Source of the DNA: UBA6136 sp039795615
GTDB taxonomy: Bacteria > Pseudomonadota > Gammaproteobacteria > Methylococcales > Methylococcaceae
Reading direction: 5' to 3'
Assembly: GCA_039795615.1 (NCBI GenBank)
Contig: JBDKLO010000016.1
Location: 1-6,827 of the forward strand
DNA: 6,827 nt
In this document: positions 6,827 to 6,827 of the stretch, one piece after another
Layout of the letters: each line of letters starts with the position of its first letter
Position numbering within the stretch: the stretch's first letter is position 1
Program-made: the position numbers and the translations under genes
Notes under the pieces: generated by a model
Seen by the model: only the letters and a program-made list of their open reading frames with translations
The model's database searches: none
Told to the model about the DNA's origin: nothing

Positions 6827-6827
6827 G

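Larger units (their letters stand above)
6482..6827 (-). promoter_or_regulatory. Leader and probable promoter region of the efflux operon
   Basis: The promoter for the three-gene operon should lie here, read on the minus strand. I see no consensus sigma-70 promoter. The best weak pair is TTGCAA (6560-6555) and TGTCAT (6537-6532), 17 bases apart, which would start RNA about 45 bases before the first ATG. No MerR-type long-spacer promoter or CzcR/CopR box can be recognised. The repeated AATGCA words at 6608-6677 are the only obvious repeated structure. No regulator gene is visible within the window; if the operon is metal-induced, the regulator is encoded elsewhere. Confidence 0.35.

Overview
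The window is dominated by one minus-strand operon for a three-part heavy-metal efflux pump of the CzcCBA type. Its order of transcription is TolC-family outer-membrane factor (6481 to 5024), periplasmic adaptor (5027 to 3861), then RND-family inner-membrane transporter (3861 to 757). The genes are packed with 4-base (ATGA) and 1-base (TGATG) stop/start overlaps, so they are almost certainly co-transcribed and translationally coupled. A tripartite RND pump implies a Gram-negative cell with two membranes. Base composition looks balanced, with mixed codon use. From memory the proteins suggest Nitrospirota or Proteobacteria, but the sequence alone does not settle the taxon.

The transporter has the HME (heavy-metal efflux) acidic triad in transmembrane segment 4 (D394, D400, E407), in the spacing of the three essential carboxylates of CzcA. 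The positions of two of the copper-binding methionines of CusA appear to hold arginines, so divalent cations (Zn, Co, Cd or Ni) are likelier substrates than Cu/Ag. The adaptor is the odd protein: it has a membrane anchor, a long coiled-coil hairpin, a beta-barrel and a membrane-proximal domain, but neither half of the lipoyl (barrel-sandwich) domain is recognisable. The outer-membrane factor looks like a lipoprotein.

Left edge (1-178): the C-terminal end of a plus-strand GNAT acetyltransferase resembling the toxin of TacA/TacT-type toxin-antitoxin pairs; it converges on the operon. Between them (179-756) lies a gene-poor stretch. It holds G-runs, a pair of 10-bp inverted repeats at 305-314 and 704-713, and between them a weak minus-strand reading frame broken by one stop. 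I found no convincing terminator there.

Right edge (6482-6827): the operon leader, with three AATGCA copies and one inverted copy and no consensus promoter. A 62-codon open frame running in from the window edge on the minus strand may be the tail of another gene. No metal-responsive regulator gene, RNA gene, CRISPR array or complete insertion sequence is visible.
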